Of a stretch of DNA of 64,000 nt, positions 11,538-24,441 are shown in pieces. The stretch comes from Haliclystus octoradiatus (lineage: Eukaryota; Cnidaria; Staurozoa; Stauromedusae; Haliclystidae), in contig OU744446.1 in the NCBI GenBank assembly GCA_916610825.1, forward strand, positions 20,469,223-20,533,222, in the 5' to 3' direction. The position numbers and the translations under genes are program-made. Within the stretch, counting starts at the first letter, position 1; each line of letters starts with the position of its first letter. The notes below the pieces were generated by a model. The model was not told the origin of the DNA. It searched no databases and saw nothing but the letters and a program-made list of their open reading frames with translations.

Positions 11538-12962
11538 AGGGAATTGAGTAATGTTTTAAACATGGGAAAGTGTTCTTTTAACAAACAGGCCTCTCGATAG
11601 GGAGTTGGGCATCGTTTCAATGATTATAAATAGCTGTTTTGAAATTCAGGGTTTTTAGGGAATGTTGTAATGTTTCAAGCATGGGAAAGTGTTCTTTTGA
11701 CAAACAGGCCTCTCTATAGAGAATCGGGCATTGTTTCAATGATTGAGCTAGCTATTTTGAAATTCAAGGTTTTTCCGCAATTATGTAATCTTAGAAGAAA
11801 TGCAAAGTGTTCTTTCGACAAACAGGGCTCTCTATAGGGAATTAGGCATTGTTCCGATGAATATAAATAACAGTTTCGAAATTCAGGGTTTTCAGGGAAT
11901 TGTGTAATGTTTTAAGCATGGGAAAGTGTTCTTTTAACAAACAGACCTCTCTATAGATAATTGGGCGTTGTTTCAATGATTATAAATAGGTGTTTTGAAT
12001 TCAGGGTTTTTAGGGAATTGAGTAATGTTTTAAACATGGGAAAGTGTTCTTTTAACAAACAGGCCTCTTTATAGTGATTCGGGCATCGTTTCAATGATTA
12101 TAAATAGCTGTTTTGAAATTCAGGGTTTTTAGGGAATGTTGTAATGTTTCAAGCATGGGAAAGTGTTCTTTTGACAAACAGGCCTCTCTATAGAGAATTT
12201 GGCATTGCTTCAATGATTGAAAATAGCTATTTTGAAATTCAGGGTTTTTCCGCAATTATGTAACCTTAGAAGAAATGCAAAGTGTTCTTTCGACAAACAG
12301 GGCTCTCTATAGAGAATTAGGCATTGTTACAATGATTATAAATAGCTGTTTCGAAATTCAGGGTTTTTAGGGAATGTTGTGATGTTTCAAGCATGGGAAA
12401 GTGTTCTTTTAACAAACAGACCTCTCTATAGAGAATTGGGCATTGTTTCAATGATTATAAATAGCTGTTTCGAAATTCAAGGTTTTCAGGGAATTGTGTA
12501 ATGTTTTAAGCATGGGAAAGTGTTCTTGTAACAAACAGACATCTCTATAGATAATTGGGAGTTGTTTCAATGATTATAAATAGCTGTTTTGAAATTCAGG
12601 GTTTTTAGGTAATGTTGTAATGTTTCAAGCATGGCAAAGTGTTCTTTTAACAAACAGGCCTCTCTATAGAGAATTGGGCATTGTTTCAATGATTGAAAAT
12701 AGCTATTTTGAAATTCAGGGTTTTTCCGCAATTATGTAATCTTAGAAGAAATGCAAAGTGTTCTTTCGACAAACAGGGCTCTCTATAGAAAATTAGGCAT
12801 TGTTCCAATGAATATAAAAACTGTTTCGAAATTCAGGGTTTTCAGGGAATTGTGTAATGTTTTAAGCATGGGAAAGTGTTCTTTTAACAAACAGACCTTT
12901 CTATAGATAATTGGGCGTTGTTTCAATGATTATAAATAGGTGTTTCGAAATTCAGGGTTTTT
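11538..12962. repeat. 12-mer HOR, copy 4 (1,425 bp)
   Basis: It has the same twelve types as 5596-7020; GAATTC is at 11997 and A3 at 12063. It shares 'gagaatcggg' in its first B with copy 2 (8212) rather than with its nearer neighbour at 9637, so adjacent copies are not always the most alike. Confidence 0.87.
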
Positions 12963-13913
12963 AGGGAATTGAGTAATGTTTTAAACATGGGAAAGTGTTC
13001 TTTTAACAAACAGGCATCTCGATAGGGAGTTGGGCATCGTTTCAATGATTATAAATAGCTGTTTTGAAATTCAGGGTTTTTAGGGAATGTTGTAATGTTT
13101 CAAGCATGGGAAAGTGTTCTTTTGACAAACAGGCCTCTCTATAGAGAATTGGGCATTGTTTCAATGATTGAAACTAGCTATTTTGAAATTCAAGGTTTTT
13201 CCGCAATTATGTAATCTTAGAAGAAATGCAAAGTGTTCTTTCGACAAACAGGGCTCTCTATAGAGAATTAGGCATTGTTCCGATGAATATAAATAACTGT
13301 TTCGAAATTCAGGGTTTTCAGGGAATTGTGTAATGTTTTAAGCATGGGAAAGTGTTCTTTTAACAAACAGACCTCTCTATAGAGAATTGGGCATTGTTTC
13401 AATGATTATAAATAGCTGTTTCGAAATTCAAGGTTTTCAGGGAATTGTGTAATGTTTTAAGCATGGGAAAGTGTTCTTGTAACAAACAGACATCTCTATA
13501 GATAATTGGGAGTTGTTTCAATGATTATAAATAGCTGTTTTGAAATTCAGGGTTTTTAGGTAATGTTGTAATGTTTCAAGCATGGCAAAGTGTTCTTTTA
13601 ACAAACAGGCCTCTCTATAGAGAATTGGGCATTGTTTCAATGATTGAAAATAGCTATTTTGAAATTCAGGGTTTTTCCGCAATTATGTAATCTTAGAAGA
13701 AATGCAAAGTGTTCTTTCGACAAACAGGGCTCTCTATAGAAAATTAGGCATTGTTCCAATGAATATAAAAACTGTTTCGAAATTCAGGGTTTTCAGGGAA
13801 TTGTGTAATGTTTTAAGCATGGGAAAGTGTTCTTTTAACAAACAGACCTTTCTATAGATAATTGGGCGTTGTTTCAATGATTATAAATAGGTGTTTCGAA
13901 ATTCAGGGTTTTT
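12963..13913. repeat. 8-mer variant A2-B-C-D'-D-B-C-D (951 bp)
   Basis: The unit has an A2 monomer with 'ggcatctcgatag', then B, C, D-prime, D (acatctc), B ('gggttttaggtaatg' type with 'catggcaaag'), C, D. It resembles a 12-mer from which the four monomers D, A3, B, C have been cut out. Similar units stand at 16530 and 17481. Confidence 0.82.
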
Positions 13914-15104
13914 AGGGAATTGAGTAATGTTTTAAACATGGGAAAGTGTTCTTTTAACAAACAGGCCTCTCGATAGGGAGTTGGGCATCGTTTCAATGAT
14001 TATAAATAGCTGTTTTGAAATTCAGGGTTTTTAGGGAATGTTGTAATGTTTCAAGCATGGGAAAGTGTTCTTTTGACAAACAGGCCTCTCTATAGAGAAT
14101 TGGGCATTGTTTCAATGATTGAAACTAGCTATTTTGAAATTCAAGGTTTTTCCGCAATTATGTAATCTTAGAAGAAATGCAAAGTGTTCTTTCGACAAAC
14201 AGGGCTCTCTATAGAGAATTAGGCATTGTTCCGATGAATATAAATAACTGTTTCGAAATTCAGGGTTTTCAGGGAATTGTGTAATGTTTTAAGCATGGGA
14301 AAGTGTTCTTTTAACAAACAGACCTCTCTATAGAGAATTGGGCATTGTTTCAATGATTATAAATAGCTGTTTCGAAATTCAAGGTTTTCAGGGAATTGTG
14401 TAATGTTTTAAGCATGGGAAAGTGTTCTTGTAACAAACAGACATCTCTATAGATAATTGGGAGTTGTTTCAATGAATATAAATAGCTGTTTTGAAATTCA
14501 GGGTTTTTAGGGAATGTTGTAATGTTTCAAGCATATGAAAGTGTTTTTTTTAACAAACAGACCTCTCTATAGAGAATTGGGCATTGTTTCAATGATTATA
14601 AATAGCTCTTTCGAAATTCAAGGTTTTCAGGGAATTGTGTAATGTTTTAAGCATGGGAAAGTGTTCTTGTAACAAACAGACATCTCTATAGATAATTGGG
14701 AGTTGTTTCAATGATTATAAATAGCTGTTTTGAAATTCAGGGTTTTTAGGGAATGTTGTAATGTTTCAAGCATGGGAAAGTGTTCTTTTAACAAACAGGC
14801 CTCTCTATAGAGAATTGGGCATTGTTTCAATGATTGAAAATAGCAATTTTGAAATTCAGGGTTTTTCCGCAATTATGTAATCTTAGAAGAAATGCAAAGT
14901 GTTCTTTCGACAAACAGGGCTCTCTATAGAAAATTAGGCATTGTTCCAATGAATATAAATAACTGTTTCGAAATTTAGGGTTTTCAGGGAATTGTGTAAT
15001 GTTTTAAGCATGGGAAAGTGTTCTTTTAACAAACAGACCTCTCTATAGATAATTGGGCGTTGTTTCAATGATTATAAATAGGTGTTTCGAAATTCAGGGT
15101 TTTT
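13914..15104. repeat. 10-mer HOR variant, twin of 7021-8211 (1,191 bp)
   Basis: The types and order equal those at 7021-8211. The offset is 6,893 bp at every landmark checked: the A2 core 7050/13943, 'atatgaaag' 7640/14533 and A3 8737/15630. The duplication therefore extends into the following 12-mer. Confidence 0.83.
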
Positions 15105-16529
15105 AGGGAATTGAGTAATGTTTTAAACATGGGAAAGTGTTCTTTTAACAAACAGGCCTCTCGATAGGGAGTTGGGCATCGTTTCAATGATTATAAATAG
15201 CTGTTTTGAAATTCAGGGTTCTTAGGGAATGTTGTAATGTTTCAAGCATGGGAAAGTGTTCTTTTGACAAACAGGCCTCTCTATAGAGAATTGGGCATTG
15301 TTTCAATGATTGAGCTAGCTATTTTGAAATTCAAGGTTTTTCCGCAATTATGTAATCTTAGAAGAAATGCAAAGTGTTCTTTCGACAAACAGGGCTCTCT
15401 ATAGGGAATTAGGCATTGTTCCGATGAATATAAATAACAGTTTCGAAATTCAGGGTTTTCAGGGAATTGTGTAATGTTTTAAGCATGGGAAAGTGTTCTT
15501 TTAACAAACAGACCTCTCTATAGATAATTGGGCGTTGTTTCAATGATTATAAATAGGTGTTTTGAATTCAGGGTTTTTAGGGAATTGAGTAATGTTTTAA
15601 ACATGGGAAAGTGTTCTTTTAACAAACAGGCCTCTTTATAGTGATTCGGGCATCGTTTCAATGATTATAAATAGCTGTTTTGAAATTCAGGGTTTTTAGG
15701 GAATGTTGTAATGTTTCAAGCATGGGAAAGTGTTCTTTTGACAAACAGGCCTCTCTATAGAGAATTTGGCATTGCTTCAATGATTGAAAATAGCTATTTT
15801 GAAATTCAGGGTTTTTCCGCAATTATGTAACCTTAGAAGAAATGCAAAGTGTTCTTTCGACAAACAGGGCTCTCTATAGAGAATTAGGCATTGTTACAAT
15901 GATTATAAATAGCTGTTTCGAAATTCAGGGTTTTTAGGGAATGTTGTGATGTTTCAAGCATGGGAAAGTGTTCTTTTAACAAACAGACCTCTCTATAGAG
16001 AATTGGGCATTGTTTCAATGATTATAAATAGCTGTTTCGAAATTCAGGGTTTTCAGGGAATTGTGTAATGTTTTAAGCATGGGAAAGTGTTCTTGTAACA
16101 AACAGACATCTCTATAGATAATTGGGAGTTGTTTCAATGATTATAAATAGCTGTTTTGAAATTCAGGGTTTTTAGGGAATGTTGTAATGTTTCAAGCATG
16201 GGAAAGTGTTCTTTTAACAAACAGGCCTCTCTATAGAGAATTGGGCATTGTTTCAATGATTGAAAATAGCTATTTTGAAATTCAGGGTTTTTCCGCAATT
16301 ATGTAATCTTAGAAGAAATGCAAAGTGTTCTTTCGACAAACAGGGCTCTCTATAGAAAATTAGGCATTGTTCCAATGAATATAAAAACTGTTTCGAAATT
16401 CAGGGTTTTCAGGGAATTGTGTAATGTTTTAAGCATGGGAAAGTGTTCTTTTAACAAACAGACCTTTCTATAGATAATTGGGCGTTGTTTCAATGATTAT
16501 AAATAGGTGTTTCGAAATTCAGGGTTTTT
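15105..16529. repeat. 12-mer HOR, copy 5 (1,425 bp)
   Basis: It has the same twelve types; GAATTC is at 15564 and A3 at 15630. It is the last A3-containing unit. Its second B reads 'tttagggaatg' and 'catgggaaag' (about 16170-16205), where the other 12-mers have 'taggtaatg' and 'catggcaaag'. Confidence 0.86.
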
Positions 16530-18432
16530 AGGGAATTGAGTAATGTTTTAAACATGGGAAAGTGTTCTTTTAACAAACAGGCCTCTCGATAGGGAGTTGG
16601 GCATCGTTTCAATGATTATAAATAGCTGTTTTGAAATTCAGGGTTTTTAGGGAATGTTGTAATGTTTCAAGCATGGGAAAGTGTTCTTTTGACAAACAGG
16701 CCTCTCTATAGAGAATTGGGCATTGTTTCAATGATTGAAACTAGCTATTTTGAAATTCAAGGTTTTTCCGCAATTATGTAATCTTAGAAGAAATGCAAAG
16801 TGTTCTTTCGACAAACAGGGCTCTCTATAGAGAATTAGGCATTGTTCCGATGAATATAAATAACTGTTTCGAAATTCAGGGTTTTCAGGGAATTGTGTAA
16901 TGTTTTAAGCATGGGAAAGTGTTCTTTTAACAAACAGACCTCTCTATAGAGAATTGGGCATTGTTTCAATGATTATAAATAGCTCTTTCGAAATTCAAGG
17001 TTTTCAGGGAATTGTGTAATGTTTTAAGCATGGGAAAGTGTTCTTGTAACAAACAGACATCTCTATAGATAATTGGGAGTTGTTTCAATGATTATAAATA
17101 GCTGTTTTGAAATTCAGGGTTTTTAGGTAATGTTGTAATGTTTCAAGCATGGCAAAGTGTTCTTTTAACAAACAGGCCTCTCTATAGAGAATTGGGCATT
17201 GTTTCAATGATTGAAAATAGCTATTTTGAAATTCAGGGTTTTTCCGCAATTATGTAATCTTAGAAGAAATGCAAAGTGTTCTTTCGACAAACAGGGCTCT
17301 CTATAGAAAATTAGGCATTGTTCCAATGAATATAAAAACTGTTTCGAAATTCAGGGTTTTCAGGGAATTGTGTAATGTTTTAAGCATGGGAAAGTGTTCT
17401 TTTAACAAACAGACCTTTCTATAGATAATTGGGCGTTGTTTCAATGATTATAAATAGGTGTTTCGAAATTCAGGGTTTTTAGGGAATTGAGTAATGTTTT
17501 AAACATGGGAAAGTGTTCTTTTAACAAACAGGCCTCTCGATAGGGAGTTGGGCATCGTTTCAATGATTATAAATAGCTGTTTTGAAATTCAGGGTTTTTA
17601 GGGAATGTTGTAATGTTTCAAGCATGGGAAAGTGTTCTTTTGACAAACAGGCCTCTCTATATAGAATTGGGCATTGTTTCAATGATTGAAACTAGCTATT
17701 TTGAAATTCAAGGTTTTTCCGCAATTATGTAATCTTAGAAGAAATGCAAAGTGTTCTTTCGACAAACAGGGCTCTCTATAGAGAATTAGGCATTGTTCCG
17801 ATGAATATAAATAACTGTTTCGAAATTCAGGGTTTTCAGGGAATTGTGTAATGTTTTAAGCATGGGAAAGTGTTCTTTTAACAAACAGACCTCTCTATAG
17901 AGAATTGGGCATTGTTTCAATGATTATAAATAGCTGTTTCGAAATTCAAGGTTTTCAGGGAATTGTGTAATGTTTTAAGCATGGGAAAGTGTTCTTGTAA
18001 CAAACAGACATCTCTATAGATAATTGGGAGTTGTTTCAATGAATATAAATAGCTGTTTTGAAATTCAGGGTTTTTAGGGAATGTTGTAATGTTTCAAGCA
18101 TGGGAAAGTGTTCTTTTAACAAACAGGCCTCTCTATAGAGAATTGGGCATTGTTTCAATGATTGAAAATAGCTATTTTGAAATTCAGGGTTTTTCCGCAA
18201 TTATGTAATCTTAGAAGAAATGCAAAGTGTTCTTTCGACAAACAGGGCTCTCTATAGAAAATTAGGCATTGTTCCAATAAATATAAATAACTGTTTCGAA
18301 ATTTAGGGTTTTCAGGGAATTGTGTAATGTTTTAAGCATGGGAAAGTCTTCTTTTAACAAACAGACCTCTCTATAGATAATTGGGCGTTGTTTCAATGAT
18401 TATAAATAGGTGTTTCGAAATTCAGGGTTTTT
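16530..18432. repeat. Two consecutive 8-mers (951 and 952 bp)
   Basis: The units are 16530-17480 and 17481-18432, each A2, B, C, D-prime, D, B, C, D. The first has 'agctctttcg' in D-prime; the second has 'ctctatatagaat' in B (about 17655), 'ccaataaatata' in C and 'gaaagtcttc' in the last D (about 18345). The 'gaaagtcttc' change is also found near 20365. Confidence 0.82.
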
Positions 18433-19621
18433 AGGGAATTGAGTAATGTTTTAAACAAGGGAAAGTGTTCTTTTAACAAACAGGCCTCTCTATAGTGATT
18501 TGGGCATCGTTTCAATGATTATAAATAGCTGTTTTGAAATTCAGGGTTTTTAGGGAATGTTGTAATGTTTCAAGCATGGGAAAGTGTTCTTTTGACAAAC
18601 AGGCCTCTCTATAGAGAATTGGGCATTGTTTCAATGATTGAAACTAGCTATTTTGAAATTCAAGGTTTTTCCGCAATTATGTAATCTTAGAAGAAATGCA
18701 AAGTGTTCTTTCGACAAACAGGGCTCTCTATAGAGAATTAGGCATTGTTCCGATGAATATAAATAACTGTTTCGAAATTCAGGGTTTTCAGGGAATTGTG
18801 TAATATTTTAAGCATGGGAAAGTGTTCTTTTAACAAACAGATCTCTATATAGATAATTGGGCGTTGTTTCAATGATTATAAATAGGTGTTTCGAATTCAG
18901 GGTTTTTAGGGAATTGAGTAATATTTTAAACAAGGGAAAGTGTTCTTTTAACAAACAGGCCTCTCTATAGTGATTTGGGCATCGTTTCAATGATTATAAA
19001 TAGCTGTTTTGAAATTCAGGGTTTTTAGGGAATGTTGTAATGTTTCAAGCATGGGAAAGTGTTCTTTTGACAAACAGGCCTCTCTATAGAGAATTTGGCA
19101 TTGCTTCAATGATTGAAAATAGCTATTTCGAAATTCAGGGTTTTTCCGCAATTATGTAATCTTAAAAGAGATGCAAAGTGTTCTTTCGACAAACAGGGAT
19201 CTCTTTAGAGAATTAGGCATTGTTACAATGATTATAAATAGCTGTTTCGAAATTCAGGGTTTTTAGGGAATGTTGTAATGTTTCAAGCATATGAAAGTGT
19301 TTTTTTAACAAACAGACCTCTCTATAGAGAATTGGGCATTGTTTCAATGATTATAAATAGCTGTTTCGAAATTCAAGGTTTTCAGGGAATTGTGTAATGT
19401 TTTAAGCATGGGAAAGTGTTCTTGTAACAAACAGACATCTCTATAGATAGTTGGGAGTTGTTTCAATGATTATAAATAGCTGTTTTGAAATTCAGGGTTT
19501 TCAGGGAATTGTGTAATGTTTTAAGCATGGGAAAGTGTTCTTTTAACAAACAGACCTCTCTATAGATAATTGGGCGTTGTTTCAATGATTATAAATAGGT
19601 GTTTCGAAATTCAGGGTTTTT
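18433..19621. repeat. A1-type tetrad and truncated 8-mer
   Basis: Positions 18433-18907 are A1, B, C, D with GAATTC at 18893. Positions 18908-19502 are A1, B, C, B-prime, D. At 19503 a second D follows the first directly, so the B and C expected between them are missing. A1 monomers here read 'aaacaagggaaag', unlike those at the left end. Confidence 0.78.
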
Positions 19622-19740
19622 AGGGAATTGAGTAATGTTTCAAGCATGGGAAAGTGTTCTTTTGACAAACAGGCCTCTCTATAGAGAATTGGGCATTGTT
19701 TCAATGATTGAGCTAGCTATTTTGAAATTCAAGGTTTTTC
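19622..19740. other. Second A/B hybrid monomer
   Basis: It has the same structure as the hybrid at 3812: class A up to 'gagtaatgttt', then class B from 'caagcatggg' with 'gattgagctagc'. Both hybrids follow a D monomer and precede a C monomer. Either the hybrid was copied or the same breakpoint was used twice. Confidence 0.78.
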
Positions 19741-19977
19741 CGCAATTATGTAATCTTAGAAGAAATGCAAAGTGTTCTTCCGACAAACAGGGCTCTCTAT
19801 AGGGAATTAGGCATTGTTCCGATGAATATAAATAACTGTTTCGAATTTCAGGGTTTTCAGGGAATTGTGTAATGTTTCAAGCATGGGAAAGTGTTCTTTT
19901 AACAAACAGACCTCTCTATAGAGAATTGGGCATTGTTTCAGTGATTATAAATAGCTGTTTTGAAATTCAAGGTTTTC

Positions 19978-22900
19978 AGGGAATTGTGTAATGTTTTAAG
20001 CATGGGAAAGTGTTCTTGTAACAAACAGACATCTCTATAGATAATTGGGAGTTGTTTCAATGAATATAAATAGCTGTTTTGAAATTCAGGGTTTTTAGGG
20101 AATGTTGTAATGTTTCAAGCATGGGAAAGTGTTCTTTTAACAAACAGGCCTCTCTATAGAGAATTGGGCATTGTTTCAATGATTGAAAATAGCTATTTTG
20201 AAATTCAGGGTTTTTCCGCAACTATGTAATCTTAGAAGAAATGCAAAGTGTTCTTTCGACAAACAGGGCTCTCTATAGAAAATTAGGCATTGTTCCAATA
20301 GATATAAATAACTGTTTCGAAATTTAGGGTTTTCAGGGAATTGTGTAATGTTTTAAGCATGGGAAAGTCTTCTTTTAACAAACAGACCTCTCTATAGATA
20401 ATTGGGCGTTGTTTCAATGATTATAAATAGGTGTTTCGAAATTCAGGGTTTTTAGGGAATTGAGTAATGTTTTAAACATGGGAAAGTGTTCTTTTAACAA
20501 ACAGGCCTCTCGATAGGGAGTTGGGCATCGTTTCAATGATTATAAATAGCTGTTTTGAAATTCAGGGTTTTTAGGGAATGTTGTAATGTTTCAAGCATGG
20601 GAAAGTGTTCTTTTGACAAACAGGCCTATCTATAGAGAATTGGGCATTGTTTCAATGATTGAGCTAGCTATTATGAAATTCAAGGTTTTTCCGCAATTAT
20701 GTAATCTTAGAAGAAATGCAAAGTGTTCTTTCGACAAACAGGGCTCTCTATAGAGAATTAGGCATTGTTCCGATGAATATAAATAACTGTTTCGAAATTC
20801 AGGGTTTTCAGGGAATTGTGTAATGTTTCAAGCATGGGAAAGTGTTCTTTTAACAAACAGACCTCTCTATAGAGAATTGGGCATTGTTTCAATGATTATA
20901 AATAGCTGTTTCGAAATTCAAGGTTTTCAGGGAATTGTGTAATGTTTTAAGCATGGGAAAATGTTCTTGTAACAAACAGACATCTCTATAGATAATTGGG
21001 CGTTGTTTCAATGATTATAAATAGGTGTTTCGAAATTCAGGGTTTTTAGGGAATTGAGTAATGTTTTAAACATGGGAAAGTGTTCTTTTCACAAACAGGC
21101 TTCTCCATAGGGAGTTGGGCATCGTTTCAATGAATATAGAAATAGCCGTTTTGAAATTCAGGGTATTTAGGGTATGTTGTAATGTTTTAAGCATGGGATA
21201 GTGTTCTTTTGACAAACTGGCCTCTCTATAGAGAATTGGGCATTGTTTCAATGATTGAAAATAGCTATTTTGAATATCAGGGTTTTTCCGCAATTATGTA
21301 ATGTTAGAAGAATTGCAAAGTGTTCTTTCGACAAACAGGGCTCTCTATAGAGAATTAGGCATTGTTACAATGATTATAAATAGCTGTTTCGTAACTCAGG
21401 GTTTTCAGGGAGTTGTGTAATGGTTTAAACAAGGGAAAGTGTTCTTTTAACAAACAGACCTCTTTATAGAGAATTTGGCATTGTTTCAACGTTTATAAAT
21501 AGCTCTTTCAAAAATTCAGGATTTTTTAGGAATGTTGTAATGTTTTAAGCATGGGATAGTGTTCTTTTGACAAACAGAACTCTTTATAGAGAGTTGGGCA
21601 TTGTTACAATGATTATAAATAGCTATTTCAAAAGTCAGGGTTTTTAGGAAATTGTGTAATGTTTTAAGCATCGGAAAGTGTTCTTTCGACGAACAGGCCT
21701 CTTTATAGAGAATTGGGTATTGTTTCAATGATTATAAATAACTGTTTTGAAATTCAGGGTATTTAGGGTATGTTGTAATGTTTTAAGCAATGCAAAGTGT
21801 TCTTTCGACAAACAGGGCTCTCTATAGCGAATTAAGCATTGTTCCAATGAATATAAATAGCTGTTTCGAAATTCAGGGTTTTCAGGGAATTGTTTAATGT
21901 TTTAAGCATGGGGAAGTGTTCTTTTAACAAACATACCTCTCTATAGATAATTGGGCGTTGTTTCAATGATTATAAATAGGTGTTTCGAAATTCAGGGTTT
22001 TTAGGGAATTGAGTAATGTTTTATGCATGGGAAAGTGTTCTTTTAACATACAGGCCTCTCCATTTGGAAGTTGGGCATCGTTTCAAGGAATATAGAAATA
22101 GCTGTTTTGAAATTCAGGGTATTTAGGGAATGTTGTAATGTTTTAAGTATGGGATAGTGTTCTTTTGACAAACAGGCCTCTCTATAGAGAATTGGGCATT
22201 GTTTCAATGATTGAAAATAACTATTTTTAATTTCAGGGTTTTTCTGCAATTTTGTAATCTTAGAAGAAATGCAAAGTGTTCTTTCGACAAACAGGGCTCT
22301 CTATAGAGAATTAGGCATTGTTCCAATGAATATAAATAGCTGTTTCGAAATTCAGGGTTTTTAGGGTATTGTCTAATGTTTTCAGCATGTGAAAGTGTTA
22401 TTTTAACAAACAGACCTCTCTATAGAGAATTGGGCATTGTTTCAATGATTATAAATAGATGTTTTGTAATTCAAGATTTTTAGGGAATGTTGCGATGTTT
22501 TAAACATGGGATAGTGTTCTTTTAACAAACAGACCTTTCTATAGAGAATTGGGCATTGTTTCAACGATTATAATTAGCTGTTTTAAAATTCAAATTTTTA
22601 AGGAATGTTGTAATGTTTTAAGCATGGGATAGTGTTCTTTTGACAAACAGGCCTCTCTATAGATAATTGTGCATTGTTTCAATGATTATAAATAGCTGTT
22701 TTGAAATTCAGGATTTTTAGAGAATGTTGTAATGTTTCAAGCATGGGATAGTGTTCTTTTGACAAACAGGTCTCATCATTTTGTGTTGTGCATTGTTTCA
22801 TTGCTTATAAATAGCTATTTTGAATTTCAGGGTTTTTTCGCAATTGTGTAATGTCATAAGAATTGCAAAGTGATCTTTCGACAAACAGGCCTCTCTATAG

Positions 22901-23950
22901 AGAATTGAGCGTTTTTTCAATGATTATAAATAGGTTTTTCGAAATTCAGGGTTTTTAGGGAATTGAGTAATGTTTTATACATGGGAAAGTGTTCTTTTAA
23001 CAAACAGGCCTCTCCATAGGGAGTTGGGCATCGTTTCAATGAATATAGAAATAGCTGTTTTGAAATTCAGGGTATTTAGGGAATGTTGTAAAGTTTTAAG
23101 CATGGGATAGTGTTCTTTTGACAAACTTGCCTATCTATAGAGAATTGGGCATTGTTTCAATGATTGAAAATAGCTATTTTGAATATCAGGGTTTTTCCGC
23201 AATTATGTAATGTTAGAAGAATTGCAAAGTGTTCTTTCGACAAACAGGGCTCTCTATAGAGAATAAGGCATTGTCACAATGATTATAAATAGCAGTTTCG
23301 AAATTCAGGGTTTTCAGGGAGTTGTGTAATGGTTTAAACAAGGGAAAGTGTTCTTTTAACAAACAGACCTCTTTATAGAGAATTGGGCATTGTTTCAACG
23401 ATTATAAATAGCTGTTTCAAAAATTCAGGATTTTTAAGGAATGTTGTAATGTTTTAAGCATGGGATAGTGTTCTTTTGACAAACAGAACTCTCTATAGAG
23501 AGTTGGGCATTGTTACAATGATTATAAATAGCTATTTCAAAAGTCAGGGTTTTTAGGAAATTGTGTAATGTTTTAAGCATCGGAAAGTGTTCTTTCGACG
23601 AACAGGCCTCTTTATAGAGAATTGGGTATTGTTTCAATGATTATAAATAACTGTTTTGAAATTCAGGGTTTTTAGGGAATGTTGTAATGTTTTAAGCATG
23701 GGACAGTGTTCCTTTGAAAAACAGGCCTCTTCATTCCGAGTTGTGCATTGTTTCATTGCTTATAAATAGCTATTTTCAAATTCAGGGTTTTTTCGCAATT
23801 ATGTAATGTCATAAGAATTGCAAAGTGTTCTTTCGACAAACAGGCCTCTCTATATTGAATTAGGCATTGTTACAATGATTATAAATAGCTGTTTCGAAAT
23901 TCAGGGTTTTCAGGGAATTGTTTAATGTTTTAAGCATGGGAAAGTGTTCT
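19978..23950. repeat. Segmental duplication spanning the family I/II junction, copy 1
   Basis: This stretch matches 32709 to about 36575. The offset is 12,731 bp from 19,978 to about 21,640 and 12,491 bp from about 21,890, so two monomers present here are missing in the other copy. Landmarks: junction A monomer 21048/33779, 'gacaaactggcc' 21213/33944, 'ctcatcat' 22772/35263, 'tgttagaag' 23211/35702. The right end is approximate. Confidence 0.75.
23487..23504. repeat. Perfect 18-bp palindrome
   Basis: The sequence AACTCTCTATAGAGAGTT is its own reverse complement. It arises in a family II monomer with 'cagaactctc' and 'gagagttggg', which extends the common 12-bp dyad TCTCTATAGAGA by three pairs on each side. 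Confidence 0.92.
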
Positions 23951-24441
23951 TTTAACAAACGTACCTCTCTATAGATAATTGGGCGTTGTTTCAATGATTA
24001 TAAATAGGTGTTTCGAAATTCAGGGTTTTTAGGGAATTGAGTAATGTTTTATGCATGGGAAAGTGTTCTTTTAACAAACAGGCCTCTCCATTTGGAAGTT
24101 GGGCATCGTTTCAAGGAATATAGAAAGAGCTGTTTTGAAATTCAGGGTATTTAGGGAATGTTGTAATGTTTTAAGTATGGGATAGTGTTCTTTTGACAAA
24201 CATGCCTCTCTATAGAGAATTGGGCATTGTTTCAATGATTGAAAATAACTATTTTTAATTTCAGGGTTTTTCTGCAATTTTGTAATCTTAGAAGAAATGC
24301 AAAGTGTTATTTCGACAAACAGGGCTCTCTATAGAGATTTACGCATTGTTCCAATGAATATAAATAGCTGTTTCGAAATTCAGGGTTTTCAGGGAATTGT
24401 GTAATGTTTTAAGCATGGGATAGTGTTCTTTGGACAAACAG

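Larger units (their letters stand above)
1..21047. repeat. Domain 1: homogeneous family I, built from A-B-C-D tetrads
   Basis: About 177 monomers belong to a few nearly invariant types. The basic order is A, B, C, D, or A, B, C, B-prime followed by D, B, C, D. Three A subtypes identify the HORs: 'atagtgatttggg' (A1, 33 to 5 kb and near 18.5 kb), 'cgatagggagttggg' (A2, throughout) and 'tttatagtgattcggg' (A3, only at 6121, 8737, 10162, 12063 and 15630). Spacings between A3 copies are 2616, 1425, 1901 and 3567 bp, that is 22, 12, 16 and 30 monomers. The domain ends at about 21,048, where an A monomer first shows family II traits ('ttcacaaacagg', 'aatatagaaatag'). Confidence 0.9.

Noticed and set aside
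22043..22249. A unique, non-satellite spacer where family II looks most irregular
   Set aside because: The 'ctccatttggaag' and 'aatatagaaatag' stretches still align to the 119-bp unit on both sides and recur at 24071, 32040 and 34534.
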